Counted from the first letter of the stretch, positions 8,704 to 18,153 are shown. The stretch is 64,000 bases of DNA from Psychrobacter luti (GCF_014192115.1 NZ_JACHXL010000001.1:434001-498000); one strand, 5' to 3'. The notes: a model not told the origin generated them from the sequence alone. Made by a program: numbers and translations.

Positions 8704-9177
8704 TTAACGACAAGCATTTTGCAAATGCTCTCTTAAAGATGAGCCGTCCTCATCTAAGATAACATCTGCCACTTGGCAGGCAGAATCATCACAGGACAAT
8801 TCATAATACACATCATTGCCTTGCGCCAAGCTGACTTGAACCAATCCTTGTGTGGTCACTGAAAACTTTTTCTCTTGTTCATAGTCAGGATCTTGGGAGC
8901 TCCACAACACGTCATAACCAATATGACATGACGTTTGCTCTCTAGCAAAGTAATCTTGCTCCAGCCGCATGGCCGCCTGTAGCTCTTGGTTACCATATTG
9001 TTGTAATACCACCGGATAATCTTGACCCTGATTATTCACATCCTGCTGGTACATATCAGCGATTGTAGTGACTTTCATGGCAAAAGCCGTCTGTAATGCC
9101 TCTGTTAGATTGGCGGTCGCAGATATAGCAGAAAACCCTAGGAATAACATCATTATATAAAATAGTGTCTTCTGCAT
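8704..9177 (-). CDS. exported hypothetical protein with four cysteines
   Basis: The 157-residue protein has a clear signal peptide (MQKTLFYIMMLFLGFSAISATA, cleavage after ATA or nearby). The mature part is polar and contains four Cys residues (TSCH, LSCDDSACQV, NACR) that could form two disulfides in the periplasm. No family was recognised. The start at 9177 is chosen because GGAGGAC lies just upstream; an in-frame start at 9189 would put four residues before it. It faces the lipoprotein gene at 9423 in divergent orientation. Confidence 0.7.
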   Translation of the reverse strand: MQKTLFYIMMLFLGFSAISATANLTEALQTAFAMKVTTIADMYQQDVNNQGQDYPVVLQQYGNQELQAAMRLEQDYFAREQTSCHIGYDVLWSSQDPDYEQEKKFSVTTQGLVQVSLAQGNDVYYELSCDDSACQVADVILDEDGSSLREHLQNACR

Positions 9178-9422
9178 GACGTCCTCCATCTGCTATCACA
9201 TATTTAGTATTATATTCATTAAAACAAATATAAACTACTACTTTACTGCGCAATTGTGTTGGTAAGGTTTCTCAAACAAAAACCTTGTTTACACAGCACC
9301 ATTATTAACTTTGAGCAGTTATGAGTACTATTGATGAGCGAAACCCCTTTTAACTCAGTAATTACTTAGGTCTCAGGTCCAATGCCGTTATAATTTTAAT
9401 AAGCTACGATAAGGATATTCTT

Positions 9423-10097
9423 ATGATGCCGTCATCTCGTTCTAATATTTTTCAGTCAAGTTTTTATAAATTAACGACTGCTGCTTGCTTTATCTCCATA
9501 CTTGTTGCGACTGGCTGCTCATCTTCCGCTGAATCCAATGTCAAAATACCAAGTCAGAAAAATGGTAATACCTCAGCGCCTATCGTCTCTGATGCCAGCC
9601 AGCAAACACTTAGACAGCAAGCATTACGGATTCAGCGTGCCCTAGCAAATGACGACTTTGCCCGTATCACCAATGATATCCATCCGACTCGCGGTGTGCG
9701 TTTTTCAATGTATGCCTATGTGCGCCCTGAGACCGATAAAGTCTTTAACCGTGAGCAATTCGCTCAATACCTACAACAAGCCAAAATCCGCTTTACTTGG
9801 GGTGATTTGGACGGTTCTGGCGACACATTGGTGATTCCGCTACCAGAATACTTAGATACATGGGTCGCTGGTGAGAAATATAACAATGCCAGTATCAGCG
9901 TTAATGAATTTAAGCATAGCGGCAGTATGATCAATAATTTAAAAGAGATTTACCCCAATTCAGAGTTTGTTGAGTTTTATTATAAAGGCTCAGAGCAATA
10001 CTCTGGTATGGACTGGCGTATCCTGCGCTTAGTGTTTGATGAGTACCAAGGCAAACGTTATCTGGTTGCTATTGTAAATGAGCAATGGACGGTTTAA
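9423..10097 (+). CDS. hypothetical lipoprotein
   Basis: The signal sequence ends in a lipobox, ISILVATGC, with Cys at about residue 32, so the protein is probably anchored to a membrane by lipidation. A Ser/Asn linker follows, then a globular domain from about residue 60 (LRQQALRIQRALANDDFARI, HPTRGVRFSMYAYV, FTWGDLDGSG). The domain recurs in uncharacterised proteobacterial lipoproteins as far as I recall, but I cannot name it. AAGGA lies upstream of the ATG, and a strong terminator follows, so the gene is monocistronic. Confidence 0.75.
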   Translation: MMPSSRSNIFQSSFYKLTTAACFISILVATGCSSSAESNVKIPSQKNGNTSAPIVSDASQQTLRQQALRIQRALANDDFARITNDIHPTRGVRFSMYAYVRPETDKVFNREQFAQYLQQAKIRFTWGDLDGSGDTLVIPLPEYLDTWVAGEKYNNASISVNEFKHSGSMINNLKEIYPNSEFVEFYYKGSEQYSGMDWRILRLVFDEYQGKRYLVAIVNEQWTV

Positions 10098-10147
10098 ATA
10101 ATTTTTACCTATAAAAACAAGTGCTTACAGTCATAAAAATCAATAAC

Positions 10148-10182
10148 GGGCAGTGTTATTAAATCAATACACTGCCCTTTTA
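10148..10182 (+). terminator. Rho-independent terminator after the lipoprotein gene
   Basis: GGGCAGTGT and ACACTGCCC form a perfect 9-bp stem followed by a short T tract, 50 bp after the stop of the lipoprotein gene. Confidence 0.8.
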
Positions 10183-10246
10183 TGGCTTTTTTAAGCTATT
10201 AAACGGATAATTTAGAAATTAGCGACTGAAAAATCCGTAAAAACAT

Positions 10247-10675
10247 TTATAAACTGAGTAAACATTGATGGTTTTTATAGGTCATATAGAAGGTAGTAGC
10301 AGTACCCTTATTCTCTTTGCTTTCATATACTGGATAATCATACGCTTCCTCAAAAACGCCCTTATAACTATTTAGTTTATCCATACCTTTTGTAGTTAAA
10401 TCTGATTTGTCGTTTATATTCATTAAATGATAAATGTCGCTATACTCAACCCCTTTTTGTCTCATCTCCATAATATTAAAAGCAAAAGCTGACTGAGTTG
10501 AACAAAAATCTTCATTATTATCAGATATATTTTGGACTTTATCGAGGGTTGAATCTATATATCCTCCTAATTCTTGCAGCTCTTTAGGATATTGTGAGGG
10601 AGCATTGATAGCATATGCTGTATGTGTTATCAGCAAAGCATAAATTAAAATTAGCAATTTTTTCATGAAATTCAT
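10247..10675 (-). CDS. exported hypothetical protein
   Basis: The 142-residue protein begins MNFMKKLLILIYALLITHTAYA, a good signal peptide with an AYA cleavage site. The mature part is polar, with FCSTQSAFAFNIMEMRQKG and two Cys residues (FCST, HQCLL) that could pair. No family was recognised. I start at 10675 because the signal peptide begins there and GAGA lies before it. The frame is open to an ATG at 10726, directly after the stop of the mtfA-like gene, so an 17-residue extension with translational coupling is possible. It is likely co-transcribed with that gene. Confidence 0.6.
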   Translation of the reverse strand: MNFMKKLLILIYALLITHTAYAINAPSQYPKELQELGGYIDSTLDKVQNISDNNEDFCSTQSAFAFNIMEMRQKGVEYSDIYHLMNINDKSDLTTKGMDKLNSYKGVFEEAYDYPVYESKENKGTATTFYMTYKNHQCLLSL

Positions 10676-10726
10676 ATTCTCGTAAGTATGGTTTTTTCTA
10701 ATTGCTTTTACCAAGACACCTTTCAT

Positions 10727-11470
10727 TCATAGTGGTGTTTGGCGAAAAAACTTCACCATTATGTCGTAAATATCAGGGTAAGCATCAATCAGCTTTTGCG
10801 GCGTTTCAAAAAATACTTCGCTGAGTACCGCAAAAAACTCCGCAGGATTAGTCGCGCCATAACGGTCAAGACCTGATTTGTGATGGCTTTGAAAATCCTC
10901 AAAGTCTCGCGTCATAATCTCAGTCCAACGCGCAGGATCCATATCGGGTTGCAGCGGCGGAAAGCCATTGGCGCGACCATTTAGCATATCAAGCTTATGC
11001 ACAAACTCATGAATGACAACATTGTGACCATCACGCTCACCTGAGTGTTTGGCATCCTTCCACGACAGAATAACGGGACCGCGCTGCCACGCTTCTCCGC
11101 TACGGTGCTGACTGCCCTCATGGACGATACCCAACTCATCTACGGTGGTGGTTTCGCTTTTATAAGAACCTGGATAAATAATAATGGCCGACCAGCCAGC
11201 GTACCACTCAAGGCTTAGGTTTAAAATAGGCAGGCAAGCTTGTAAGGCGATAGATTGCCTAACCGCATCGGTAATCTCAAAATCCTGCGCGCCAGTAATC
11301 GACTTATCCGCCAAAAACAACGTCGCCAGCTCAAACAAGCGTGTTAGCTCATCTTCGTTCAACCTATCAAGTATCACAATACGCTGAGCCGCTTGCAGCC
11401 AGTCAGCATGGGTAAACTCGCTGTTGTCCAATATACGCTGCTCGCGCCAGTCTTTTATCATGCTAAACAT
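10727..11470 (-). CDS. mtfA: MtfA-type zinc metallopeptidase (M90)
   Basis: A cytosolic peptidase of the MtfA/DUF980 family. In E. coli, MtfA binds the Mlc repressor and links it to glucose PTS control; that role cannot be assumed here. The zinc-binding motif HEFVH is at residues 154-158 (VVIHEFVHKLDMLNGRANG), followed by the typical PPLQPDMDPARW block and NPAEFFAVLSEVFFE, which carries the downstream glutamate. Length (247 aa) is close to the E. coli protein. GAGGAT precedes the ATG. The small exported-protein gene follows immediately downstream. Confidence 0.85.
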   Translation of the reverse strand: MFSMIKDWREQRILDNSEFTHADWLQAAQRIVILDRLNEDELTRLFELATLFLADKSITGAQDFEITDAVRQSIALQACLPILNLSLEWYAGWSAIIIYPGSYKSETTTVDELGIVHEGSQHRSGEAWQRGPVILSWKDAKHSGERDGHNVVIHEFVHKLDMLNGRANGFPPLQPDMDPARWTEIMTRDFEDFQSHHKSGLDRYGATNPAEFFAVLSEVFFETPQKLIDAYPDIYDIMVKFFRQTPL

Positions 11471-11567
11471 ATTGAATATCCTCTAATTTTTGTCGTTAGA
11501 CCGTGCTTTTTATTATTGGCGTTATCTGTTTTAAGGGGTTAAGTAATGCTGACAACAAGCCTACTTA

Positions 11568-12004
11568 TTAAGATTCTAACGACAGCATATTCATAATCAG
11601 TTTAATCAAGGTTTCTTTTTGGTTGGGGTCAGACTCAGCAACCAACAAAGTTAATGCGGCAAGCCCCGTGTTATTAATAACCATGTCACCTTTATCATTG
11701 AGCAGTCGATTATTCCGATGTAAAAAATCTACAAACAAAAAAGCGCCGCTGCGTTTATTGCCATCGGTAAAGGGATGATTTTTGACCATAAAGTATAATA
11801 AATGCGCCGCTTTACTCTCAATGGTCGGGTATGCAGGCTCACCAAACACCGTCTGCTCTAAATTACCCAGCACACTGTCCAAACCATCACCGCGAGGCTT
11901 AGCAAATAGCTCAGTCGCCTCACCTCTATCTATCAGCTGCGCTTTCAAATCCGTCAGCGCTGCCATTGCTTCAGTCGGACTGGGTAAGATACCGCCATCT
12001 TGCC
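11568..12004 (-). pseudogene. Fic-domain half of a frameshifted RhuM-Fic gene
   Basis: Carries the Fic/DOC domain. The motif HPFTDGNKRSGAFLF (HPFx[D/E]GNxRxG) is intact, as is the preceding KAAHLLYFMVKN helix. The open frame with its own ATG starts at 11966. Reading the same frame further upstream gives QDGGILPSPTEAM, which is exactly the linker expected between RhuM and Fic domains, so this half belongs to the upstream ORF in a different frame. If expressed from 11966 it would be a stand-alone Fic domain lacking its partner. Fic proteins usually AMPylate targets and DOC-type ones phosphorylate them; activity here is unknown. Confidence 0.75.
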
Positions 12005-12559
12005 CTGCGGGATTTCAAGCAAACCTTCATCATAGCGTTGTAACCATAAGAATGTCTGTGTATAACGACTGATAATCTCCACCAAGCCGCGTCCTTCATC
12101 GGTTTTAAGCTCGGGACTTTGCGCGGTTTTTCTAATTAAATTTAACGCCTGTTGTAGCTCGCTTGAGTTTTTATCAAAGCGCTCTTGATTGAGTGTATAG
12201 CCTTGAACTAAGTATTCTCTTAAGCGCTGAGTTGCCCAGCGTCTAAACTGCACACCTTGGGGAGATTTGATACGATACCCTACTGAGATAACCACATCTA
12301 AGTCATAAAAAGTCACAGGGCGATCAGAATTTGCAATATGCATTTTTTGCATATTGCTTTTTTCAGCAATTTCTTCATCGTTTATAGCATTAGCAATATG
12401 ACGCGAAATCACTGATTGGTCACGACCAAACAACTCGGTCATTTGTGCTTGTGAAAGCCAGACCGTCTCTTGCTCGAAGCGAACGTCTACCTGCGCCTCT
12501 CCATCAGCGCTTTCATAAATCTCTACTTTTGCTGTGTCATCATTCATAGCATCAGTCAT
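11954..12559 (-). pseudogene. RhuM-like N-terminal half of a frameshifted RhuM-Fic gene
   Basis: Matches the N-terminal region of RhuM/virulence proteins: VWLSQAQMTELFGRDQSVIS, DLDVVISVGYRIKSPQGVQF and RRWATQRLREYLVQGYTLN. The frame stays correct to GLLEIPQGK, then runs into out-of-frame residues and stops at 11954. Deleting one base from a run near 12002-12007 (CAGGGC on the minus strand) explains the shift, since adding one base joins PQG to QDGGILPSPTEAM. The full product would be about 330 residues, the usual size for RhuM-Fic. AAGGA lies upstream of the ATG. A sequencing error is not excluded. Confidence 0.75.
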
Positions 12560-12644
12560 CTTGGTTTTTCCTTAACTTAATATACGCGCTTATGCTCAAT
12601 TCATAAATCATACAGCGACTACATGGCAGAGTACATAACAATGA

Positions 12645-13739
12645 CTATCCTGTGCTTGGGGTATCTCGCGGCGTATAACCAAAATACTGCTTATAAATGC
12701 GTGAAAAGTAACCTTGGTTGCCATAACCGACCCTATGCGCCACTTCATCGATGGTTACGTAACTTTTGGTTTTTAAAATATGATTGGCTTGCTTTAAACG
12801 TAATTCCTTTACCCATTCTGAAAAACTATAGGGCAAGTCAGCAAACAGTTTATGCAAGTATCTGACCGATATATGGCAAGCAGCAGCGACCAGCGCTGGG
12901 GTTAAATCAGGGTTTTCTAGGTGCAGCTGGACATAATGCTCGATACGCTTTAGATGCACCGACTGTATGGACGAGCTGGTACTCATCATCACTTCTTTCG
13001 GAGCACTCAATGTTAATACAATAAGATTAAGCAGCTGCTGCTCTAGGATTTTAACCTCTAGAGCCGCCAATCGATGCTGCTGAATCAACTCTAATATCTG
13101 TCTGATTTGAAAAACCAGCAGCCTGCCTGCGCCTTCATCAATGGACAGACTGCGGGCAAACTGCCGCTCTATAGTGCCAATCTGCGGGGTTAATAACGTT
13201 AAAGGCACCTTAATCACATATAATGATACTTCTTGCAGATGATAAAACTCATAAGGTAAGTTTGATAACTCAATAAAGAACTGACCCGGGCTTGAGGTTA
13301 ATTGGCGGTTTTTTTGCGCAAAACGAACGCTTCCGGTCACAGGAAAGGTGATTAAAATACTATCATCGCTATTATTGTCCTTAGTGCCGTCACTAGACTG
13401 ACTGCTTGCTAAGCTGCGTTTATAATGTACGGTATTGGCATGATAATGAGATACGCCGATATCCAAAAGCCTAGCGTGTTGCAAGTAACCAGAAAATTGA
13501 CTTGGCTGGCGAAAGCTTACATTGAGGTCAAAATAGGTGTCATTGATAGTGCGCTTCCAGTCAAATGCGTCTAACGTTTGAGGAGCACTTATAGCAGGCG
13601 TTGAAGATATTGGCGCAAATGGGGTTAATAGTGCTGATGGTATTGACGAATTTGAAATGGAGTTGTCCCCTACAATGTCCATGAGACTATTGCTGTTTGC
13701 TGTGCCATTTGTCTTATCTGTATCGTGACCTGCATTCAT
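12645..13739 (-). CDS. AraC-family transcriptional regulator
   Basis: The C-terminal ~100 residues hold the two AraC helix-turn-helix motifs (HISVRYLHKLFADL and IDEVAHRVGYGNQGYFSRIY, ending KQYFGYTPRD). The N-terminal half resembles the AraC-binding-2 type effector domain (FRQPSQFSGYLQHARL, GQFFIELSNLPYEFYH) after a Ser/Asn-rich leader of about 50 residues and a second polar insert near residue 110. AAGG precedes the ATG at 13739. It sits downstream of the hyuBA genes on the same strand, beyond a strong terminator, so it likely has its own promoter. Control of hyuBA is plausible but inferred from position only. Confidence 0.85.
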   Translation of the reverse strand: MNAGHDTDKTNGTANSNSLMDIVGDNSISNSSIPSALLTPFAPISSTPAISAPQTLDAFDWKRTINDTYFDLNVSFRQPSQFSGYLQHARLLDIGVSHYHANTVHYKRSLASSQSSDGTKDNNSDDSILITFPVTGSVRFAQKNRQLTSSPGQFFIELSNLPYEFYHLQEVSLYVIKVPLTLLTPQIGTIERQFARSLSIDEGAGRLLVFQIRQILELIQQHRLAALEVKILEQQLLNLIVLTLSAPKEVMMSTSSSIQSVHLKRIEHYVQLHLENPDLTPALVAAACHISVRYLHKLFADLPYSFSEWVKELRLKQANHILKTKSYVTIDEVAHRVGYGNQGYFSRIYKQYFGYTPRDTPSTG

Positions 13740-13872
13740 CCTTGAATACTCTATGAATAAAAAATGAGCGGTAATAGCTGCTTATAAGCGCCTTATTGGG
13801 CACTAAGCGGTTATTTTCTATATCATAAACGTATTATTACCCTGATGTCTAAATATGATACCTAAAATAAAC

Positions 13873-13903
13873 ATCAGGCATTAAACCTTGTTTAATGCCT
13901 GAT
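13873..13903 (-). terminator. strong hairpin downstream of hyuA
   Basis: Perfect 14-bp arms ATCAGGCATTAAAC and GTTTAATGCCTGAT around a 3-base loop. Read on the minus strand, GTTTATTTT follows. It separates hyuA from the AraC gene. Confidence 0.75.
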
Positions 13904-13940
13904 GGGAAAGCTATAAAGCGTTAACGATGAAAACAGCAAG

Positions 13941-16022
13941 CTAAGCGGCTTTGGTCAGCTTATAAGTGCCCGTCTCATGCAATTCTGCTTGCCAGCCTTT
14001 TTTGATCACAATCGTGGTGGTGGGTTCTTGTATAAGCGCCGGTCCTGCAATCAGCGCCCCTGCCCCAAATTCCTCACCATTATAAATAGGCGTATCAATC
14101 CATTCGTATTCTTGATCCATGATCATCTCACGGCTACCAACTTGCGCTTGACTGATATCACCTTGTTGCTTAGCAAGCTCTGGTAGCTTGGGCTTACTGA
14201 TTTTACCGATGACAGCGACTTCGATATTGACCAGCTCGACCTTATTATCACGCTCATCATAAGTATAGAGCTCTTTATGACGGTGATGGAAGGCTTCTAA
14301 AATCGTTTGCACGCTATCGGCATCAAGCTTGCCATTGGGTATCAGCACATTACACTCATGCACCTGCCCGACGTAGCGCATCTCCATAGTGCGCTCGATG
14401 ATAATGTCGTCTTCTGCAAAACCATCTTCTAGCAGTTTTTGCACTCCTAGGCTTTCTAGCTCATGTAAGGTGGCATTGAGCGACTGTAGCTCTGAATCTG
14501 GCGCAATCATCATCATCTGCGTGGCCAGATAATTATATTTGATATCAGAGATGATTTGACCAAAGGCGCAGAGACAAGAAGCAATCTTTGGTATCAAAAT
14601 AGTACCAATACCCATCTCTTCTGCCAAATCAACAATATGCATGCCAGCAGCGCCGCCGGCACAGATAAGTGCAAAGTCGCGAGGGTCATAGCCTTTTTCA
14701 ATAGTAATACGGCGAATACCATTTGCCATATTCTGGTTGACGATGGCACTGATACCAAAGGCTGCATGTGCCAAGTCAATCTTCAATGGATCAGCGATAT
14801 GTTTTTGCACCGCTTGCAGCGCTTTATCTTTATCCAAAGTCACGCAGCCGCCTAGCACAGCATCGGGCTCTAGGTAGCCTAAGACCAGATTGGCATCGGT
14901 AACCGTTGGTAACTCACCGCCTTTACCATAAGACGCTGGACCTGGGGTCGCGCCAGCACTTTGTGGACCAACTTCTAACATACCAAAATTATTCACGTGA
15001 CCAATAGAGCCGCCGCCCGCGCCTAGCGTTTCGACATGAATCATCGGTACACCAATACGATTGCGTAAAAAATCAATATCACGGTTTAAGCTGGTTCGAC
15101 CAGATTTGGCCATAGTGATGTCAAAAGACGTACCGCCCATATCGACGGTGATGATGTTATCAATACCAAAGGCGCTGGCAATATATAAACCGGCTTGCGG
15201 TGCTGATGCGGGTCCTGAGTTGATGGCATTAACCGCTCGTTCGCGCATGATATTGCCGACTGCAAGCCCGCCATTTGACTGAAAATAACGCACAGGCTGC
15301 TCAGCGCCGAGCGCCTTAAAGTAATCATCAATCTTATGTACATAAGACGCCATAACGGGACTTAAATAGGCATTAACCAGTGTCGTTGAGGTCCGTGTAT
15401 ATTCCTTAATCTGCGGATATACTTCACTACCGCAGCAGACAAACACTCCCGGCATGTGCTGCTCGACCAGCTCTTTGGCACGCTGTTCGTGCTGGGTATT
15501 ACGAATAGACCACACAAAAGAGATGGCGACCGCTTGCACGTCTTGCTGTTTTAACACTTCAATCGCATCGAGGATATCTTGCTCATTTAACGGCTCGTGT
15601 TCGGTGCCGTCTGCTAAGATACGACCACGGATAGGAAAGCGGCGGTCACGCGTTGCAATCTGTGGTGCCGGCGGGTAACTGGCATCATAGCGATGACCTT
15701 CTTCTTTGTGCCCTAAGCGTATCTCGATACTGTCTTCATGCCCTTTGGTACATAGCAAGCCCACTTTCACGCCTGTCATTTGAATCAGTGCGTTCAGTGC
15801 AACCGTCGTACCATTTATGCATAAGTCACAGGCTTGAATGATGTCCTCGATAGGACGGTTAAACTTGTTGGCAATTTGCTGTAGACCATTGGCAATGGCT
15901 AAGGTGCCATCCTCTGGGGTCGATGGCGCTTTAAACAGATGAATGTCACCGGTTTTTTCTGCCAAGACAAAATCTGTAAAAGTCCCGCCAGCATCAACGC
16001 CAATACGAAAATCGTTGTTCAT
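13941..16022 (-). CDS. hydantoinase/oxoprolinase subunit A (HyuA family)
   Basis: The ATP-binding subunit of an ATP-dependent amidase or carboxylase of the hydantoinase/5-oxoprolinase/acetone carboxylase superfamily. The N-terminal ASKHA-type phosphate motif RIGVDAGGTFTDFVL is at residues 6-20. Other family blocks are INGTTVALNALIQ, ITVDMGGTSFDI and LGAGGGSIGHV, and GPQSAGATPGPASYG follows. The length of 693 matches N-methylhydantoinase A rather than a fused eukaryotic oxoprolinase. It starts 40 bp after hyuB with an AAGGATGA ribosome site, so the two form an operon. The substrate (hydantoin, lactam, ketone or oxoproline) cannot be decided from sequence alone. Confidence 0.85.
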   Translation of the reverse strand: MNNDFRIGVDAGGTFTDFVLAEKTGDIHLFKAPSTPEDGTLAIANGLQQIANKFNRPIEDIIQACDLCINGTTVALNALIQMTGVKVGLLCTKGHEDSIEIRLGHKEEGHRYDASYPPAPQIATRDRRFPIRGRILADGTEHEPLNEQDILDAIEVLKQQDVQAVAISFVWSIRNTQHEQRAKELVEQHMPGVFVCCGSEVYPQIKEYTRTSTTLVNAYLSPVMASYVHKIDDYFKALGAEQPVRYFQSNGGLAVGNIMRERAVNAINSGPASAPQAGLYIASAFGIDNIITVDMGGTSFDITMAKSGRTSLNRDIDFLRNRIGVPMIHVETLGAGGGSIGHVNNFGMLEVGPQSAGATPGPASYGKGGELPTVTDANLVLGYLEPDAVLGGCVTLDKDKALQAVQKHIADPLKIDLAHAAFGISAIVNQNMANGIRRITIEKGYDPRDFALICAGGAAGMHIVDLAEEMGIGTILIPKIASCLCAFGQIISDIKYNYLATQMMMIAPDSELQSLNATLHELESLGVQKLLEDGFAEDDIIIERTMEMRYVGQVHECNVLIPNGKLDADSVQTILEAFHHRHKELYTYDERDNKVELVNIEVAVIGKISKPKLPELAKQQGDISQAQVGSREMIMDQEYEWIDTPIYNGEEFGAGALIAGPALIQEPTTTIVIKKGWQAELHETGTYKLTKAA

Positions 16023-16062
16023 AAGTCATCCTTAACTCAATCATGAAAGTTCAATGTGTGTT

Positions 16063-17826
16063 TTATGCGGTTATCTGACGGCGCAAATACTCAGTTTCAG
16101 CTTCATTTAGCATCAGAGTTTCTGGGTCAATCACCACGCCGTATTCAATCTTTGCCGCAGAGATTGAGATAATCCTTTCTTGTACATCCTTGATGACCGC
16201 TTGAATATCGCGATCAAATGAGCTGCCGTAGCCGCCGCCACCCGGATTGGTATTCCGCGCGCGTTCACCCGGCGTGATTTCCGTAACGGTGTTTTTTCTA
16301 TATAAGTCCGTTTGCCCGTCTTTATGTAGTATCTCTAGACGCCCAACCTTAAGCTCGGGTGAGATTTGTTCCGCACCGCCTGCGCCCATAGTAGGATGCT
16401 GACGACCTTCGCCAAAGGCAATAACCGTCATGGTATGGTCTAATGGCTCAACTTCCCAAACCGTACCACAGCCGCCGCGATACTCGCCTGCGCCGCCACT
16501 GTCTTCTGCCAAGCCATACTTATGGATTAAGATAGGATACTGGTACTCTAACAGCTCGATATCCCCTGAGCTTAGCGCCCCAAAGCAGCTCAATGGCCCA
16601 CAAGCATGCCAGCCATCCATTTGCTGCGTGGCTCCGGCCCCTGAAATAATAGACGCTAAAATCATGGTGACGTATTGCTCGCCAGTTTTTGGGTCGATAC
16701 CAGCGATATTAATCCCTGATGAATGTCCCCAAGAGGCGGTAACGCGCTCTGGTGCTGCTGCTTCAAATGCCATACGTACCGCATCAGTTAAAGTTTCCAT
16801 CGGCGTGGTTGTGCAGTTGACATGCGGTGCAGGTTCTTTGGCATTACATAAGGTGCCATGCTCACCCAAATCAACGCTAACACAGCGATATAAGCCTTCG
16901 TTATACGGCGGCTCTACTTGGGCAAACATCATCAGCCCAAGTAATACCCCTGACATCGAGTTACCGGCATAAGAGTTGATAAAGTAAGGGACTTGCGGTG
17001 GACTGGTAATTTTAATATGCACGTCGCTGTCTTTGATGACAATGTCGGCGCTGATGGTCATATCACCCAAGCCATGACCTGAGTCTTCTAATACCGCCTC
17101 GCCATGATAATCGCCATCTGGGATAGAGGAGATTAATGAGCGCATATGGTGGTCAGCCATGTTCTTTAGCTCTTCAATCGCGCCGCGCACTGTTTCAACA
17201 CCATATTTATCTAACAGCGCAATCATATTACGCTCGCCGACGGCACATGCCCCATACTGAGCATTGAGATCGCCTTCTTGATTACGGCGTGAGCGCATAT
17301 TACTGTGTATGAGGTTAATCACATCACGACGTCTGACGCCTTTCTCCCAAATCTTAATAGGCGGAATGCGCAAGCCTTCAGCATATATCTCTTTGGCGTC
17401 AGGGTTATAGCCTGCGGGTACAGGGCCTCCGATATCAGTAACATGACCTTTACAGACCGTCCAAAAGACCAGCTCGCCTTTATAAAATACCGGCTTATAC
17501 ATACAGCAATCTAAGATATGGCTGCCCATCATCACAGGATCGTTATGATAAATCACATCGCCTTCATGAATGTCGTCCCCATAATATTCGGCGACGGCTT
17601 TCATGGCGGGCATGAGTGAGCCTAAATGAATGGGAATATCTTGCCCTTGCAAAATCATCTCAGGCAAATGATCAAACAGCGCATTACTGTAGTCATGGGC
17701 TAAGTTAAAGACACTCGAACGGGCAGTTTTTTCTAAGGTGGTTGTCATCTCACGCTGCGCCGTTTCTAGGGCACCACGTACGACAGACAAGGTAATAGGA
17801 TCTATAGAGGGGTGAGCGTTGCTCAT
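16063..17826 (-). CDS. hydantoinase/oxoprolinase subunit B (HyuB family)
   Basis: Partner of the HyuA-type subunit; the two chains form the heteromeric enzyme. Family blocks visible include the N-terminal IDPITLSVVRGALETAQREM, HLGSLMPAMKAV, GDVIYHNDPVMMGSHILD and the DNA-encoded C-terminal NPGGGGYG loop (NTNPGGGGYGSSFDRD) shared by HyuB proteins. Length 587 is standard. AAGGAGTC lies just before the ATG, and the gene is first in the hyuBA operon. The divergent neighbour is the WG-repeat protein. The last ~30 residues (EYGVVIDPETLMLNEAET) are typical of the family. The function of the operon is probably amide or lactam hydrolysis, or ketone carboxylation. Confidence 0.85.
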   Translation of the reverse strand: MSNAHPSIDPITLSVVRGALETAQREMTTTLEKTARSSVFNLAHDYSNALFDHLPEMILQGQDIPIHLGSLMPAMKAVAEYYGDDIHEGDVIYHNDPVMMGSHILDCCMYKPVFYKGELVFWTVCKGHVTDIGGPVPAGYNPDAKEIYAEGLRIPPIKIWEKGVRRRDVINLIHSNMRSRRNQEGDLNAQYGACAVGERNMIALLDKYGVETVRGAIEELKNMADHHMRSLISSIPDGDYHGEAVLEDSGHGLGDMTISADIVIKDSDVHIKITSPPQVPYFINSYAGNSMSGVLLGLMMFAQVEPPYNEGLYRCVSVDLGEHGTLCNAKEPAPHVNCTTTPMETLTDAVRMAFEAAAPERVTASWGHSSGINIAGIDPKTGEQYVTMILASIISGAGATQQMDGWHACGPLSCFGALSSGDIELLEYQYPILIHKYGLAEDSGGAGEYRGGCGTVWEVEPLDHTMTVIAFGEGRQHPTMGAGGAEQISPELKVGRLEILHKDGQTDLYRKNTVTEITPGERARNTNPGGGGYGSSFDRDIQAVIKDVQERIISISAAKIEYGVVIDPETLMLNEAETEYLRRQITA

Positions 17827-18153
17827 GAAAGACTCCTTGTCGAGAAATTTGGGTCAGAAGAAGCGCATTTATATAAGAGAAATAAGAGAATATGCTGGTC
17901 TATATGACCATTTATCCTTACCCTTCAGCGCGCGCTTTATCTGGCTTATCATCTATCCTAATGATCAAGCTTTTTCACTATAGCGAGGTTTTGGCAAAAT
18001 AGATTGACTGTGCGTGCAGAGTTTTTGACTGTGAGTGTACAGCTGTAGCTATAAAAAGTTTGTTTATCTCCTATTAATCAAACAAAGCTATTGCCAATGA
18101 ATCTATATATAGGGTAAATTTCAACTCCTACTACCAACAAAATTTTATTAAAT
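17827..18153. other. divergent promoter region between hyuB and the WG-repeat gene
   Basis: The 327-bp region holds no ORF and must contain both promoters. A short repeated element GACTGTG(A/C)GTG occurs twice, around 18006 (TTGACTGTGCGTGCAGA) and 18025 (TTGACTGTGAGTGTACA). The two copies are about 21 bp apart, on the same face of the helix, and could be an activator or repressor site. Confidence 0.4.

Noticed and set aside
16430..16972. A 180-codon frame on the plus strand
   Set aside because: It is antisense to hyuB, which has clear family motifs; no ribosome site or domain.
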